Source of the DNA: Salibacterium salarium
GTDB taxonomy: Bacteria; Bacillota; Bacilli; Bacillales; Marinococcaceae
Assembly (NCBI RefSeq): GCF_030813635.1
Contig: NZ_JAUSUM010000002.1
Coordinates: 1 to 64,000, forward strand
DNA length: 64,000 nt
Reading direction: 5' to 3'
Each line of letters opens with the position of its first letter. The stretch's first letter is position 1. A program made the translations under genes and the position numbers. A model generated the notes under the pieces. The model did no database searches and was not told the DNA's origin. It worked only from the letters and a program-made list of their open reading frames with translations. This document shows, piece after piece, positions 34,411-43,404 of the stretch.

Positions 34411-34472
34411 TTGGGATCCAGCTTCAGCGCCCAGCCGCACCATTCAGATTCCAAGGCGCTTGTACTTTTCTT
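34411..34472. repeat. Fragment of a dispersed Bacillaceae palindromic repeat
   Basis: After a run of seven G the sequence reads ATCCAGCTTCAGCGCCCAGC, a 20-bp middle, then CCAAGGCGCTTGTACTTTTC. AGCGCC (34426-34431) and GGCGCT (34455-34460) pair. From memory, CCAGCTTCAGCGCC..AAGGCGCTTGCGCTTTTC elements occur in many copies in Bacillaceae. It is more GC-rich than its surroundings. Here it seems shortened. Confidence 0.5.
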
Positions 34473-34498
34473 ATATAAATACTATTTTCATAGCATGG

Positions 34499-34530
34499 AA
34501 AAAGACCGGATATCAATCCGGCCTTTTTAT
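34499..34530. terminator. Terminator between TAXI binding protein and TRAP permease
   Basis: AAAAAGACCGGAT / ATCCGGCCTTTTT (one mismatch) with an ATCA loop. Leftward, it lies between the binding protein and permease genes and should lower permease expression. Confidence 0.85.
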
Positions 34531-34557
34531 GAAAGTGGAGCATTGTGTCCTCGTTTG

Positions 34558-35598
34558 CTATTCAAGCAGGCCTTCTTCTTCAAAATACTGTTCGGCACCA
34601 GGGTGAAGAGGGAGATTGTCGGAACCATTCATAATATTTTCCATAGTCATGTGATCTCCTTGCCCGTGCTCAATACTATCGACGTTTTCATAAAGTTGTT
34701 TTGTAACTTCGTATCCAGTTTCTTCATCCACTAAATCTGTGGATCCTACAAGAATGGCATATGCCGTTACAGTACTTACTGGTTCATCAAGGAAGTCATA
34801 CGTATCAGCCTCAATATCAAGCTGTCCATAGTCGCTATTTTCTTCTACATAATCTAGCCCTTCCCCTTCAATAGGTAAGAACACAACTTCTCGTTGTGTA
34901 GATAACTCTGTAATGTTTCCTGCTGGCAGCCCGAGAAGTCCAAAGTTTGCTTCTAGATTGCCGTTTTGAAGACGAGAAGCAGCATCTCCAAACCCTTCTT
35001 CATAGGCTTCATAATCACCTTCTTCGAGTCCATGCGCTTCTAAAATCAGTTTAGCAGCAGAGTTGGAGGCACTGCCTGGAGGACCAAGATTCACTCTTTG
35101 TCCTTCTAGCTCATCAATGGATGTTATACCACTTTGTTCTGTAGTAATTACTTGCATCACTTCAGGGTAAATATGACCCATAAATCCGAAGTTCTCAACG
35201 GGATTTCCGTCAAAATCATCTTCTCCATTTAATGCTTTCAACGCTGTAAGGTGGACAGACATGCCCAATTCCATTTCATCACGACCGATTCTGGCAAGGT
35301 TATCAACCGATGCATCGGTTGAGACAGAACTTACATCAAAGCCTTCTAGCTCAACATTGTCATTTAATACGTTTGCAATTTGTTGGCCAAGTGGATAATA
35401 GGTACCACCTGTTGATCCACTACCTAATTGTATTTCATCGCCAGAATCTCCGCCGGATGTTCCTTCGTCCACTTCAACTTCTGGTTCTTCTGTATCTTCG
35501 TTGTCTTCAGCTTCTTCATTTTCTCCACCGCCACATGCAGCGAGCATCACCCCAAAGGCAAAGAGCAAAATAAGCAGTATCAATCCTTTTTTCTTCAT
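34558..35598 (-). CDS. TAXI-family TRAP transporter solute-binding lipoprotein
   Basis: A 346-aa secreted binding protein. Lipoprotein signal peptide with lipobox LAAC (about residues 19-22), an acidic linker (GGGENEEAEDNEDTEEPEVEVDEGT), then the TAXI domain: IQLGSGSTGGTYYPLGQQIA at its start and GQRVNLGPPGSASNSAAKLIL in the middle. It delivers its ligand, in related systems often glutamate or a dicarboxylate, to the fused TRAP permease. I chose ATG 35598 with AGGGGGAT upstream; the longer frame from 35670 lacks a signal-peptide start. Confidence 0.93.
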   Translation of the reverse strand: MKKKGLILLILLFAFGVMLAACGGGENEEAEDNEDTEEPEVEVDEGTSGGDSGDEIQLGSGSTGGTYYPLGQQIANVLNDNVELEGFDVSSVSTDASVDNLARIGRDEMELGMSVHLTALKALNGEDDFDGNPVENFGFMGHIYPEVMQVITTEQSGITSIDELEGQRVNLGPPGSASNSAAKLILEAHGLEEGDYEAYEEGFGDAASRLQNGNLEANFGLLGLPAGNITELSTQREVVFLPIEGEGLDYVEENSDYGQLDIEADTYDFLDEPVSTVTAYAILVGSTDLVDEETGYEVTKQLYENVDSIEHGQGDHMTMENIMNGSDNLPLHPGAEQYFEEEGLLE

Positions 35599-35717
35599 AA
35601 GTATCCCCCTTACATTTTGATAAAACCAATGTGTAGATAATATTAAATCAAAAAAAACTATTATTGTCAAAATTTTATTTAAATTAGAAATTGTAGAAAA
35701 AAAGAGAAATTAATTAC

Positions 35718-35759
35718 AAAAGTCTCCCGGATATCGTTTGAAAATCCGGAAGACTTTTT
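35718..35759. terminator. Bidirectional terminator
   Basis: AAAAGTCTCCCGGAT pairs with ATCCGGAAGACTTTT (one mismatch) around an 11-nt loop; T-rich on both strands. It ends the leftward msmX transcript. Confidence 0.87.
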
Positions 35760-35797
35760 GTATATGAAAGGGGGGATTTGAAAATATTGTGGTTTTG

Positions 35798-36898
35798 TTA
35801 TCTAATCCGCTGTTCTGTTTCAGGGTCAAAGAAATGAATTTTATTCATGTCAAACGCCATATCGACGGTAGTGTCCGCTTCTACTTCGGAACGGGAGTCG
35901 ACGCGAGCGATGATTTGCTGGCCGTTGATGACACTGTAAAGAATCGTTTCGGCTCCATTCATCTCCGCCACTTCAATAGGCATACTAACTTTTGATTCAG
36001 GAGATGATTCAAGGAATAAAGGCTCATCATGAATATCTTCTGGACGGACACCGAGCAAAAGATCTTTATTATCGGCATATCCTTGTTCTCTTAATATTTT
36101 CATTTTGCCTTCAGGTATCCCGATAGATACATCTCCGATTTTAAAATAGTTTCCTTCTATTTTACCTTCTAAAAAGTTCATGGAAGGAGAGCCGATAAAT
36201 CCACCGACAAAAATATTTTCCGGGTTGTCGTAAACATCTTTAGGTGTTCCGACTTGTTGAATAATACCATCCTTTAAAATAACAATCCGAGTTGCCATTG
36301 TCATCGCTTCGGTTTGGTCGTGAGTAACATAAATGGTTGTTGAATCCAATCGTTTATGAAGTTTAATGATTTCTGCACGCATTTGTACACGCAGTTTTGC
36401 ATCTAAGTTTGATAAAGGCTCATCCATTAAGAAGACTTTAGGATCCCGTACGATTGCACGTCCTAATGCTACACGTTGACGTTGACCGCCTGAAAGGGCT
36501 TTCGGTTTACGGTCTAAGTATTCTTCAAGTCCAAGAATTCCTGCTGCGTTGTCAACACGTTCTTTGATTTCTTCCTTTTTGAATTTTCGAAGTTTAAGAC
36601 CAAATGCCATATTGTCGTATACGTTCATGTGAGGATAAAGTGCATAGTTTTGGAAAACCATGGCAATGTCACGGTCTTTTGGGGGAACCTCATTCATTCG
36701 TTGATCGTCAATTAATAAGTCACCCTCTGTAATATCTTCAAGTCCTGCAATCATTCGTAGTGTCGTAGATTTACCACAACCGGATGGTCCTACAAATACG
36801 ATAAATTCTTTATCTTCTACTCCAAGATTAAAATTATCTACCGCTGCTTCTCCGCCGTCATATACTTTCTTAATTTGGTTCATTTTAATTTCAGCCAT
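35798..36898 (-). CDS. msmX: MsmX/UgpC-type carbohydrate ABC transporter ATPase
   Basis: A 366-aa ATPase of the CUT1 sugar-transporter class. Walker [11 protein letters not shown]-loop [12 protein letters not shown], signature [14 protein letters not shown], Walker [14 protein letters not shown]-loop VTHDQTEA, and a C-terminal TOBE/OB regulatory domain (from about 240, GVRPEDIHD). In B. subtilis MsmX is shared by several oligosaccharide importers and stands alone, as here: no permease or binding protein is adjacent. Two cre-like sites lie upstream, suggesting CcpA control. Confidence 0.9.
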   Translation of the reverse strand: MAEIKMNQIKKVYDGGEAAVDNFNLGVEDKEFIVFVGPSGCGKSTTLRMIAGLEDITEGDLLIDDQRMNEVPPKDRDIAMVFQNYALYPHMNVYDNMAFGLKLRKFKKEEIKERVDNAAGILGLEEYLDRKPKALSGGQRQRVALGRAIVRDPKVFLMDEPLSNLDAKLRVQMRAEIIKLHKRLDSTTIYVTHDQTEAMTMATRIVILKDGIIQQVGTPKDVYDNPENIFVGGFIGSPSMNFLEGKIEGNYFKIGDVSIGIPEGKMKILREQGYADNKDLLLGVRPEDIHDEPLFLESSPESKVSMPIEVAEMNGAETILYSVINGQQIIARVDSRSEVEADTTVDMAFDMNKIHFFDPETEQRIR

Positions 36899-36951
36899 TT
36901 TACCGCTCCTTTAAAATATCTTGTTTTATTTGATTACAAGTATAAACATTC

Positions 36952-36999
36952 AGATAACGCTTTCATATAGAAGGATTGTACAAAAAGAAAGCGGTATCT
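36952..36999. promoter_or_regulatory. Two opposed cre-like sites upstream of msmX
   Basis: Leftward TGAAAGCGTTATCT (36952-36965) matches 13 of 14 positions of the cre consensus TGWAANCGNTNWCA. Rightward AGAAAGCGGTATCT (36986-36999) matches about 12. Together they are an inverted repeat (AGATAACGCTTTC / GAAAGCGGTATCT) that could bind CcpA twice or form an RNA hairpin. Confidence 0.55.
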
Positions 37000-37028
37000 T
37001 TTGTGCATGTTGCTAAATGTAAAACAAA

Positions 37029-37922
37029 CTAGTAGTTTTTCGATGTGCGGATAAGGATATATAAAGCAGCGGCGTTAGGGAATTGTTTAATGTCGATACC
37101 GGTACGGTCCATCAATTTGTCTATTCTATATTGTAAGGTGTTGCGATGCATATGAAGTGTTTTAGCTGTTAAGCTGCTGTTCAAGTTACATAAAAAAAAC
37201 TGATACAATGTGTCTATTAATTCGGATTCTGTTTCCAAGCCGGCAAAAGCATAGTGGAATATCTGTTTTTGCTGATGCTTTTCTAATAGAGGTAGTATGA
37301 ACGGGAGAGATTCATATTCTTTAAACGTGCGTTTTTTTGGAAACAACGCTCTAGCACGTTGGAAAAGAAGATTTTCTTGGTTGTAGGTCGTCCGAATGTC
37401 TTCTCCTTTGTGAACACGTCTTCCGGCAAAGATAAATACATCCAGTAATAAATCAGTGGTTAGAATTCCAGCCAACTCTTCAGGATCGAACATGTCAGCA
37501 TCATGATCAGGAACTAAAATTAGAAGTGAATTTGTTTGCATATACACAATTTTCACATTTTCATTAAAATAGTAACTTAATGCCTCATAAAGGTCTGAGT
37601 GATTTTCTTGAAGTTTTTTGCCTTCCAAATGAAAAAAGCGAAAAGTGGGAAATTGCCCTAATGATTTAGGGGGATGTTCTCCTTCTTTTAAATAAGCGTA
37701 CCATTCGTAGTCGCCGGGCTTAAGATAATTCTCTTTCTTTTCCACGGCCAAAAAAACCTCAAGCAATTGTTCATCTTTTTCGGTCAATTCCTCCTTTTTA
37801 AGAGCAAATCTATGTTGTTGATAGTCGTTTGCAGTATAGATATTGTATAGGTGTCTTTCATCTTTTGGAACATCATCTTCTAGTATCGCAGAAGGAAATA
37901 CTTTTTGTAATTTATCTATCAT
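37029..37922 (-). CDS. PucR/CdaR-type transcriptional regulator
   Basis: A ~297-aa protein ending in a PucR-type helix-turn-helix (TAKTLHMHRNTLQYRIDKLMDRTGIDI, residues ~265-291) preceded by a ~230-residue domain without a motif I recognise. Related regulators (PucR, CdaR, the sugar-diacid family) activate catabolic operons. ATG 37922 has AAGGATTG upstream; a TTG at 37934 would place the site inside the gene. It is divergent from the AI-2E-family gene and shares direction with msmX, about 130 bp away. Confidence 0.78.
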   Translation of the reverse strand: MIDKLQKVFPSAILEDDVPKDERHLYNIYTANDYQQHRFALKKEELTEKDEQLLEVFLAVEKKENYLKPGDYEWYAYLKEGEHPPKSLGQFPTFRFFHLEGKKLQENHSDLYEALSYYFNENVKIVYMQTNSLLILVPDHDADMFDPEELAGILTTDLLLDVFIFAGRRVHKGEDIRTTYNQENLLFQRARALFPKKRTFKEYESLPFILPLLEKHQQKQIFHYAFAGLETESELIDTLYQFFLCNLNSSLTAKTLHMHRNTLQYRIDKLMDRTGIDIKQFPNAAALYILIRTSKNY

Positions 37923-38075
37923 GACAGTAGACAATCCTTTCGATGAGTTGTGTCTATCGTACTAATAATGAAAAAAATAGTCCACAATTAATCATCATGT
38001 ATGATTCATCTTTGACGTTAGTAAATATATGGTACAATGAGTAAGGAATATTAAACTATAAATTGTGGTGATGAA

Positions 38076-39170
38076 ATGCCGGATGGGAAATACTTCCGTA
38101 TAGGTTACGGACTAATACTTATTTTGTTAATTGTATATTTAAGCACATTGGTTGATTTTATATTTCAACCGATTGTTGTGCTTTTTTCAACTTTATTTGC
38201 CCCTATTGTGATTGCAGGCGTGCTGTTCTACTTGTTTCGTCCAATTGTTAATGTTTTGGCTAAAAAGCTTCCAAAAAGTATAGCGATATTACTGCTGTAT
38301 TTGATGGTGTTGGGTCTTATCACACTAGTCGTATTTCTTGTAGGACCGTCTCTTCAAAATCAATTCAATAACCTTGTGAAAAATGCTCCAGCTCTTGTAA
38401 ATGAAGCACAAAGAATGATTATTAATCTTCAAAATCAAGACTGGTTTAACAATTTTGTTGCAGAAATGGATTTGTCATGGCGGGAGATAACGTCACAGGC
38501 GGCAGAATATGCGAACGAATTTTTATCGGATATTGGGAGCAATATTGCAAATGTTGTTAGTATGATAACTAGTGTGGTAATTGTAATCTTAATTTTACCG
38601 TTTATTTTGTATTACATGTTAAAGGAAGGAAAAAAAGCGCCGAATTTCATTCTCCGACTTTTGCCTGCTAAACAGGAGAAAGAAGGACGTCGTATATTAA
38701 GTGATATGGATACTGCGCTAAGTTCTTACATTCAAGGACAAATCATTGTGAGTTTTTTTGTAGGGATCTGTGTATTTATTGGTTACGTCATTATCGGTCT
38801 TGATTATCCACTTGTTTTGGCTGTCGTGGCTATGTTTACAAATATTATACCATTCATAGGTCCTTGGATTGGAACGTTTCCCGGTGTGATTGTCGGGCTT
38901 TTAGATTCGCCGTTTATGGCGTTACTTGTTATAATTGTGGTTGTAATTGTGCAACAAATAGAAAGTAATCTTATCTCTCCGCAAATTATGGGGAGAAAGC
39001 TCCACATTCATCCATTAACCATTATTTTATTATTGCTTGTAGCGTCGAGTTTTGCAGGAATTGTAGGATTGCTTTTGGCCGTGCCAACATACGCGGTAGC
39101 CAAAGTAGTTGTCAGTCACACCTATAGACTGTTAAAGTTAAGAAACACCCCGTCTGATAAAGAAGACTGA
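38076..39170 (+). CDS. AI-2E family transporter-like membrane protein
   Basis: A 364-aa membrane protein of the AI-2E transporter/PerM family with about 7-8 helices: N-terminal hairpin helices, a soluble amphipathic stretch (about 100-150), then IQGQIIVSFFVGICVFIGY, FTNIIPFIGPWIGTFPGVIVGL and the C-terminal SNLISPQIMGRKLHIHPLTIIL, a strong family signature. Members include export and Na+/H+ antiport-like proteins in halophiles, so the AI-2 name should not be taken literally. The promoter is probably TTGACG with an extended TGGTACAAT -10, ~45 bp upstream. Confidence 0.85.
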   Translation: MPDGKYFRIGYGLILILLIVYLSTLVDFIFQPIVVLFSTLFAPIVIAGVLFYLFRPIVNVLAKKLPKSIAILLLYLMVLGLITLVVFLVGPSLQNQFNNLVKNAPALVNEAQRMIINLQNQDWFNNFVAEMDLSWREITSQAAEYANEFLSDIGSNIANVVSMITSVVIVILILPFILYYMLKEGKKAPNFILRLLPAKQEKEGRRILSDMDTALSSYIQGQIIVSFFVGICVFIGYVIIGLDYPLVLAVVAMFTNIIPFIGPWIGTFPGVIVGLLDSPFMALLVIIVVVIVQQIESNLISPQIMGRKLHIHPLTIILLLLVASSFAGIVGLLLAVPTYAVAKVVVSHTYRLLKLRNTPSDKED

Positions 39171-39194
39171 TTCTAAAATAAGCGAGGGATACGA

Positions 39195-39569
39195 ATGATA
39201 TATGATCTAGATGGGATTGAGCAATTGGAAAAAGACGAGTTAAAAAACATCTACGATAAGCAGGAAAAAAAACCAATTATTATTGATGTAAGAGAACCAG
39301 CTGAATATGTCGAAGGTCATATCCCTGGTGTTCCGTTGTTACCGATGAATCAAGTCCCGGAAGTGATTGATCAACTGGAAAAAGATAAGGAATATGTGCT
39401 CGTGTGCCGCAGTGGTAGTCGAAGCCAGCACACCGCTCTTTACTTCAAAGATAATGGTATCGAAAATGTAAAAAACTTTGCCGGCGGTATGCTTGCCTGG
39501 GAAGAAGAAACAACAGCAGGAATGGAAAATCCAGTGGATGATGATATTTCAAAGTTATATGACAAGTAA
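39195..39569 (+). CDS. Rhodanese-domain protein
   Basis: A 124-aa single-domain rhodanese. The persulfide-carrying cysteine is C71 in LVCRSGSRSQHT, and IIDVREPAEYVEGHIPGV is the family N-terminal motif. It moves sulfane sulfur in thiosulfate/sulfide metabolism or sulfur trafficking. It lies 24 bp after the AI-2E-family gene, with GCGAGGGAT before the ATG, and is likely co-transcribed. It resembles B. subtilis YqhL/YtwF-class proteins. Confidence 0.92.
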   Translation: MIYDLDGIEQLEKDELKNIYDKQEKKPIIIDVREPAEYVEGHIPGVPLLPMNQVPEVIDQLEKDKEYVLVCRSGSRSQHTALYFKDNGIENVKNFAGGMLAWEEETTAGMENPVDDDISKLYDK

Positions 39570-39582
39570 GAACTGAAAATAA

Positions 39583-39614
39583 ACTGCCCCAAGCCAAGAT
39601 GTGGCTGGGGCAGT
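39583..39614. terminator. Terminator hairpin between convergent genes
   Basis: ACTGCCCCAAGCCA pairs with TGGCTGGGGCAGT around a short loop. The T-rich tail is on the minus-strand side, so it mainly ends the leftward pseudogene transcript. Confidence 0.75.
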
Positions 39615-39620
39615 CGTTGT

Positions 39621-41247
39621 TTAGCTCTTCTCTGAGATAGGTTTGTTATCTTCACGTTCAGTTGGTATTAAAAGAGGTTTAGGCTTACACTTAGTTTTTG
39701 TTAGTTCTGAAACAGTGATGATGACGATAAAAGCTACAATCATTGTCAGCGTCCGAAAAGGAAAAAGAACAATCCCATCTTCTACCATTGGATAGGGGAG
39801 GAAATGAGGTATGCCAAGAGCTGGTTCCCCCCCCAAAATCGAAGTAAAACTGATATGATAAACCTGCCAATGATCCATACATATTGGCATTTTTATAAAA
39901 CAATGCGAGTGTTAATTGAGGGAACAGGATACAGTAAATTAAGCCAGATGCTAAGTACCAAAGAGTATAAACACTTCCTACATTTAGTGCGATGATTAAT
40001 ACTGCAACGCCGATAAAGATGATACTCGTTTAATCACTTTTTTAACTGAATGTCGTTTGCCTTTGGATTAAAGAACGGTCGGTAAATATTCCATGCTGAC
40101 ATTGAAGAAGCTGAAAGAATAGAGGAATCCTGATGACATAACTGCCGCTGCTAATGCACCAAGTCCAAGTGCCGCAATCCATTCAGGAGTAAAAAAGCGT
40201 AGCACTTCCGGTAACACCATAGCCGGGTCATTTGGTGTTACACCTCCTATTGTGCTCCAATCGACATTTGTTCCTATAACGCCAATCATAACTGCAGGTA
40301 TAACAGCAATAATACATATAAAACCAGCTATAATAGAAAACCACATAGCAACTTGTTCATTTTTTGCAGAAAGAACACGTTGGAAATACACTTGCCAAGC
40401 AATGCCACCAAAAATGAGCAACAGTGCATAATCCCACCAATTCCAAAAGTAAGCACCCCATGCATCATCGTTCCACCCATTCAACGGAGGAAAAAGGTTG
40501 GCATAGCTTCCAAATTCAGATTGATAATTATTCCAACTATCTTCCCATCCTCCAACATTCCCTAATGCAAAGGGAACAACAACGAATAATCCTATCATTA
40601 AAATAATCATTTGAAAAAGATCGGTATAAGCGACAGCCCACATTCCTCCAAAGACAGTATATGAAATGGAAACAATGGCAGAAACGATAATGGAAGTTGT
40701 AAAGTCAATGCCAAGAATCGTACCAAAAGTGGTCCCAAGGGCTGTAAGGATTGCTGCGCTCCAAAAAATTTCACCAAGTAATGCAGGAATGTAAAGTAGT
40801 CCAGCCATACGTTGTCCGAAACGTTGTTCTAAAGGATCAATTACTGTCATGAATTCATACCGGCGCATTTTTCTGGCGTAAAAAATCCCCCTCAATAATT
40901 AAGCTTAATGCATATCCCCATGGTCCCTGAGCCCAGACAAGACCATCAGCATATGTTGCTTCTGCTGTACCGTTAACATATGCACCTCCTACCCAAGTTG
41001 CTGCCATGGTAAATATTGCAACAAAGAGTGGAATACTTCTTCGAGCTACAATCATATCGGTTAACGATTCGGGTTTTTTGGCTGCTAAGAAAGCTCCGAT
41101 ATAATAAAAGAAAGCATAAAACAAAAGCATGGAAATAAAAGCAGGCCAGTGCACATCACCATCAGTTATAGAAACATAAATAGTCACACCAACAATTAAA
41201 GCAGCAAATCCAAATGCTTTAAACCAGTTGGTTTGCTTTTCCGACAT
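39621..41247 (-). pseudogene. Frameshifted CHT-like Na+/choline symporter (SSS family)
   Basis: Reading leftward, pieces of one sodium:solute symporter lie in successive frames. Piece 1 (41247-40892) has TWVGGAYVNGTAEATYADGL; piece 2 (to ~40130) has MTVIDPLEQRFGQRMAGLLYIP and FGGIAWQVYFQRVLS; then SSxDSSILSASSMSAWNIYRP; then LWYLASGLIYCILFPQL; then ILGGEPALGIPHFLPYP and the end. The order matches high-affinity choline transporters. Breaks lie near 40887-40891 (a C5 run), 40128-40132 (2 nt lost), 40030-40045 and 39850-39865, plus stops. It lies divergent to gbsA. The original start has AGGAG upstream. Confidence 0.88.
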
Positions 41248-41498
41248 ACGAATCAACTCCTATTTTTAGTATTTCTTATCCTGTATTAGTACGGTTTTGT
41301 TCGTATCATTCAGGAAAGCTTGTCATTTCTAGTAGATTTACGATTAACCTAACCTAGATTCTTGTAATTATTCTCTTGGAAAATGTGCATAGTCTAAAGT
41401 TTGAATAGATTAAACTTTTTCGCGAACACTTAGTATTAACCTGTTCTTTAAATGGAAGCAGGAAACGATTAAACTATTCAGTGAAGAGGGTGAGACGT

Positions 41499-42971
41499 GT
41501 GGAACATAAAAAAATGTACATTAATGGCGAGTGGGAGGAAGCCTCTTCGGGGGAGACACGCACAATTATCAACCCCTACAATCAAGAAGAAATTACAACT
41601 GTAGCGGAAGGAAATGTAGACGACGCTAAGAGAGCAATTGATGTGGCACGAAAAACGTTTGACCAAGGAGATTGGCCAGCAACTCCAGCTAATGAACGTG
41701 GTGAAATTGTATATAATATTGGTCGACTCATTCGTCGAGATCTTGAGGAACTAGCTAGTCTGGAAACACATGATTCGGGGAAAACGTTAGAGGAGAGTCG
41801 GGCTGATATGGACGATATTGCGAATGTATTTGTTTATTTTGGGGGACTGGCCGACAAAGAAGGAGGAGAAGTCATTGAACCTCCAATCCCTCACTCTACG
41901 AGTAAAGTTGTTCGTGAACCTGTAGGTGTTTGCGGTCAAATTACACCATGGAACTATCCACTGTTACAAGCATCATGGAAACTTGCACCTGCGCTTGTTG
42001 CGGGAAATACGTTAATAATGAAACCGAGTGAAATTACGCCACTCACAACAGTGAAAGTTTTTGAATTAATGGAAGAAGCCGGTGTGCCAGCAGGAGTAGC
42101 AAACCTCGTATTAGGTCCAGGTCACACTGTTGGAGATGAATTAGCTAAAAATATGGATGTGGACTTGATTTCTTTTACCGGTGGAATCGAAACAGGTAAA
42201 AAAATAATGCAGGCAGCTAGTTCTAACGTGAAAAATATTGCGTTGGAGCTAGGGGGGAAAAATCCCAATATAGTGTTCGCTGATGCTGATTTTGAAACAG
42301 CCGTGGATCAAGCAATGAATGCTGTCTTTTTCCATGCTGGCCAAGTGTGTTCGGCAGGGGCACGCATGTTGATTGAGGAAAGTGCCTATGATGATGTTGT
42401 GGATGAACTTGTTAATAGAACAAAACGAATTAAATTAGGAAATGGTTTTAACAGTGATACAATGTCAGGTCCGCTCATTTCTGCAGATCATAGGGAAAAA
42501 GTTGAAAAATATGTTGAAATGGGTAAAGAAGAAGGAGCTCATCTTGCTGTGGGCGGTAAACGTCCAGAGGAACCTGAATTACAGGATGGTTTTTTCTATT
42601 TACCAACAATCTTCACTCATTGCAAGGAAGACATGAGGATTGTACAAGAAGAAGTATTTGGTCCGGTACTGACAATAGAAACATTTCAAACGACCGAAGA
42701 AGCCATTCAAAAAGCAAATAATACCATTTATGGTCTTGCAGGTGCCGTATTTTCCACAGATATTTGTAAAGCAGAGTACGTAGCATCGAAGTTAAGGATG
42801 GGGACCGTTTGGATTAATGACTTTCATCCGTATTTCGCTCAAGCACCTTGGGGAGGATATAAACAGTCTGGAATTGGACGAGAATTAGGAGTTCAAGGTC
42901 TTGAAGAATACACAGAGGTTAAACACATTTATCGAAATATCCAACCTGAGCCAATCGGCTGGTTCAAATAA
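41499..42971 (+). CDS. gbsA: Betaine aldehyde dehydrogenase
   Basis: A 490-aa NAD(P)-dependent aldehyde dehydrogenase oxidising betaine aldehyde to glycine betaine. Similarity to B. subtilis GbsA runs along the whole length: DSGKTLEESRADMDDIANVF, GVCGQITPWNYPLLQASWKLAP, FTGGIETGKKIM, catalytic Glu in ALELGGKNP, catalytic Cys in HAGQVCSAG, and MGTVWINDFHPYFAQAPWGG. GTG 41499 has AGGGTGA 5 bp upstream and gives exactly the B. subtilis length; GTG 41490 and 41481 are alternatives. Its partner genes are broken (gbsB downstream, choline carrier divergent), so it may now only serve aldehyde formed or imported by other routes. No gbsR is nearby. Confidence 0.95.
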   Translation: MEHKKMYINGEWEEASSGETRTIINPYNQEEITTVAEGNVDDAKRAIDVARKTFDQGDWPATPANERGEIVYNIGRLIRRDLEELASLETHDSGKTLEESRADMDDIANVFVYFGGLADKEGGEVIEPPIPHSTSKVVREPVGVCGQITPWNYPLLQASWKLAPALVAGNTLIMKPSEITPLTTVKVFELMEEAGVPAGVANLVLGPGHTVGDELAKNMDVDLISFTGGIETGKKIMQAASSNVKNIALELGGKNPNIVFADADFETAVDQAMNAVFFHAGQVCSAGARMLIEESAYDDVVDELVNRTKRIKLGNGFNSDTMSGPLISADHREKVEKYVEMGKEEGAHLAVGGKRPEEPELQDGFFYLPTIFTHCKEDMRIVQEEVFGPVLTIETFQTTEEAIQKANNTIYGLAGAVFSTDICKAEYVASKLRMGTVWINDFHPYFAQAPWGGYKQSGIGRELGVQGLEEYTEVKHIYRNIQPEPIGWFK

Positions 42972-43035
42972 CTAAAGAATGAAGAAGAAATAGGGTATCA
43001 GTCTTAATACGAAAGTAGAAAGCATGCTTAGCTAG

Positions 43036-43270
43036 CATACATTTGAAGTACCCACAGCCATAAAACACGGCATCGGTGCTATTACACATTTGGAAGTGAG
43101 CTAAAAGAATTTACTTTGCAAGAGCAAGGGGTTCCTACAGATATGACGGAACGGTTAGCCAAGGTTGCGATGGAAGACCCTAAGACAGAAGGAAATCCAC
43201 GTGATCTTAGTGTTGAAGATTACAAGTGGATTTATAATCGTTGCTTTGAATTTACATCTAAAACAATTTA
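43036..43270 (+). pseudogene. gbsB: gbsB remnant (choline dehydrogenase, type III ADH) with internal deletion
   Basis: Two pieces of one iron-type alcohol dehydrogenase are joined out of frame. Bases 43036-43101 encode HTFEVPTAIKHGIGAITHLE, the N-terminal GbsB-like segment. From ~43092 another frame gives ELKEFTLQEQGVPTDMTERL and, after 8 residues, TEGNPRDLSVEDYKWIYNRC, the C-terminal segment of the family. About 300-350 central codons, with the NAD and iron sites, are missing. The position right after gbsA matches gbsAB order. Confidence 0.85.
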
Positions 43271-43285
43271 AATAAAAAGGGTGTC

Positions 43286-43363
43286 GGGCTGTCTCAACAA
43301 AAAGTTGTAAGGTTATAGAGTTGTTGACGTGATCCTACTGTAGACCATTTGAGGCAGCCCCTT
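43286..43363. terminator. Long inverted repeat, terminator-like
   Basis: GGGCTGTCTCAA (43287-43298) and TTGAGGCAGCCC (43349-43360) pair with one mismatch around a ~50-nt loop. GGGCTGTCTCAA...TTGAGGCAGCCC elements are common after genes in Bacillaceae. T-runs occur on the minus-strand side. Confidence 0.6.
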
Positions 43364-43404
43364 CTTACATATAAAGATTAGTATAGGGTGTTCTTTTATA
43401 TTAT

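Noticed and set aside
39827-39834. G8 tract as the frameshift site of the symporter pseudogene
   Set aside because: The frame reading ILGGEPALGIP passes through all eight bases correctly; the break lies slightly upstream in reading direction, near 39850-39865.
39804-39995. Rightward 63-aa ORF within the symporter pseudogene
   Set aside because: It is the antisense of recognisable symporter coding sequence.
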